From an uncultured Clostridium sp. (GTDB taxonomy: Bacteria > Bacillota > Clostridia > Oscillospirales > Acutalibacteraceae): DNA of 5,702 nt. Under the pieces are notes generated by a model. The model was not told the DNA's origin. It saw only the letters and a list, made by a program, of their open reading frames with translations, and made no database searches. Made by a program: the position numbers and the translations under genes. Positions 4,886 through 5,702 of this stretch are shown in pieces (position 1 is the stretch's first letter; each line of letters starts with the position of its first letter). The DNA is taken from positions 1 to 5,702 of the forward strand of contig CAKUYY010000082.1 of assembly GCA_934717555.1 (NCBI GenBank). The letters are read 5' to 3'.

Positions 4886-5702
4886 ATGGAAAAGGGAAAT
4901 CCTTGGGCACTATTGCCGATTGCGGTTTTTTTAGTAGTCTTTATCGGCAGCGGTATTATTTTTCAGGATTTTTATGCGATGCCTGCTATTGTAGGGTTTA
5001 TTATTGCCCTGATAGTAGCGTTTTTGCAAAATCCAAAACGATCATTTCACGACAAATTGGAAAGTGTCACGCAAAATATGGGGAACAACAATGTAATGGT
5101 CATGTGCTTAGTATTTATTTTAGCGGGCGGTTTTTCTGGAGCGGTACAAGCTGCAGGCGGCGTAGACAGTACTGTTAATTTTGGTCTTTCTATCTTGCCC
5201 CCTTCTGTGGCGGTGGCAGGCCTGTTTGTGATTGGCTGCTTCATCTCCACTGCTATGGGTACCTCTGTGGGTACCATTGCAGCCCTGACTCCTATTGCTG
5301 CCGGTATCAGTGAAAAAACCGGAATTGCTGGCGCCTTATGCATCGGAGCTGTCATTTCCGGCGCGATGTTTGGAGATAATCTTTCCATGATTTCCGATAC
5401 TACCATTGCGGCAACACGTACACAGGGATGCAATATGAAAGATAAGTTTAAGGAAAATTTCAAAATTGTACTTCCAGCAGCCATCGTTACACTGATTCTA
5501 TTCCTTATTTTAGCAAGCGGTGGGGACTATACAGTTTCTGGTGACCTTTCTTATAATTTCTTTAAAATTGTTCCTTATCTGGTTGTATTAGTGGGAGCTC
5601 TTACCGGATTAAATGTTTTTATTGTTTTAGTTCTTGGAATTGTACTTTCCCTGGTAGTAGGCTTGATCACCGGTTCTATTTTACCCCAGGACATCTTTAC
5701 AG
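4886..5702 (+). CDS. NhaC-family Na+/H+ antiporter, N-terminal part (3' end outside window)
   Basis: An open frame from ATG 4886 with no stop to the window edge, giving the first 272 residues. AGGAAGGA at 4868-4875 lies 10 nt upstream of the ATG. It is a polytopic inner-membrane protein, with hydrophobic segments at about 7-25, 31-48, 69-88, 107-133, 147-161, 195-210, 228-240 and 243-264. The family marker is the polar break FGDNLSMISDTTIAATRTQG at 162-181, equivalent to the FGD.xSP.SDTT motif of NhaC antiporters and probably on the ion path. MGTSVGTIAALTPI (124-137) is another conserved stretch. The protein resembles the NhaC-like branch beginning KGNPWALLP, not the classical Bacillus NhaC with SPLSDTT. 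The substrate is therefore inferred: Na+/H+ exchange is the default, but organic-ion or amino-acid exchange cannot be excluded. I give no gene symbol for that reason. It has its own promoter and diverges from eno. Confidence 0.88.
   Translation, partial: MEKGNPWALLPIAVFLVVFIGSGIIFQDFYAMPAIVGFIIALIVAFLQNPKRSFHDKLESVTQNMGNNNVMVMCLVFILAGGFSGAVQAAGGVDSTVNFGLSILPPSVAVAGLFVIGCFISTAMGTSVGTIAALTPIAAGISEKTGIAGALCIGAVISGAMFGDNLSMISDTTIAATRTQGCNMKDKFKENFKIVLPAAIVTLILFLILASGGDYTVSGDLSYNFFKIVPYLVVLVGALTGLNVFIVLVLGIVLSLVVGLITGSILPQDIFT

Noticed and set aside
4903..5178. 91-codon + strand frame overlapping the transporter start
   Set aside because: It is out of frame with the NhaC-family protein, has odd Cys/Tyr/Arg-rich composition, and lacks a ribosome site.
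5047..5484. 145-codon open frame on the - strand within the transporter gene
   Set aside because: It is antisense to a clearly conserved NhaC-family coding frame, and its Pro/Ala/Thr-rich composition is what the complement of membrane-protein codons gives.

Overview
The window holds the distal part of a histidine biosynthesis operon on the + strand, a convergent enolase gene on the - strand, and the start of an NhaC-family transporter gene on the + strand that runs off the right end. The moderate-to-low GC content, A/G-rich Shine-Dalgarno sequences, TTG starts, T/A-rich intergenic DNA and protein style (SPLSVDSF and EGLTAHANS in HisD, AHAANN in enolase, FGDNLSMISDTT in the transporter) all suggest a Clostridia-type Firmicute. 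I cannot name the genus from this sequence alone.

Left part (1-3258), six co-directional genes: hisD (3' end only), hisC, hisB, hisA, hisI and hisE. They are tightly packed: 1 nt between hisD and hisC, 7-10 nt between hisC and hisB, a short gap with a perfect AGGAGG before hisA, an ATGA overlap of hisA and hisI, and an 8-14 nt overlap of hisI and hisE. Together they cover removal of pyrophosphate from phosphoribosyl-ATP (HisE), ring opening (HisI), isomerisation (HisA), dehydration of imidazoleglycerol phosphate (HisB), transamination (HisC) and the final oxidation of histidinol to histidine (HisD). HisG, HisH, HisF and histidinol-phosphate phosphatase are not in the window. hisH and hisF are absent from the slots they often occupy in his operons, between hisB and hisA and between hisA and hisI. 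HisI and HisE are separate proteins, not a fused HisIE.

Middle (3259-3345): a perfect 20-bp stem hairpin sits between the convergent hisE and eno stop codons and can serve as a shared bidirectional terminator. Enolase (3346-4620, - strand) is full length with every catalytic and metal-binding residue I can place.

Right part: a 265-nt AT-rich divergent intergenic region (4621-4885) holds an eno promoter (perfect TTGACA) with an imperfect dyad near its predicted transcription start, and an extended -10 promoter (TGGTATAAT) for the transporter. The transporter (4886 to the end) is a polytopic membrane protein of the NhaC Na+/H+ antiporter family, present only as its first 272 residues.

This is essentially a housekeeping region. 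I found no mobile element, CRISPR array, RNA gene or evidence of an undescribed system. The points worth a second look are gene order, start codons, the hisI/hisE junction and intergenic control signals.
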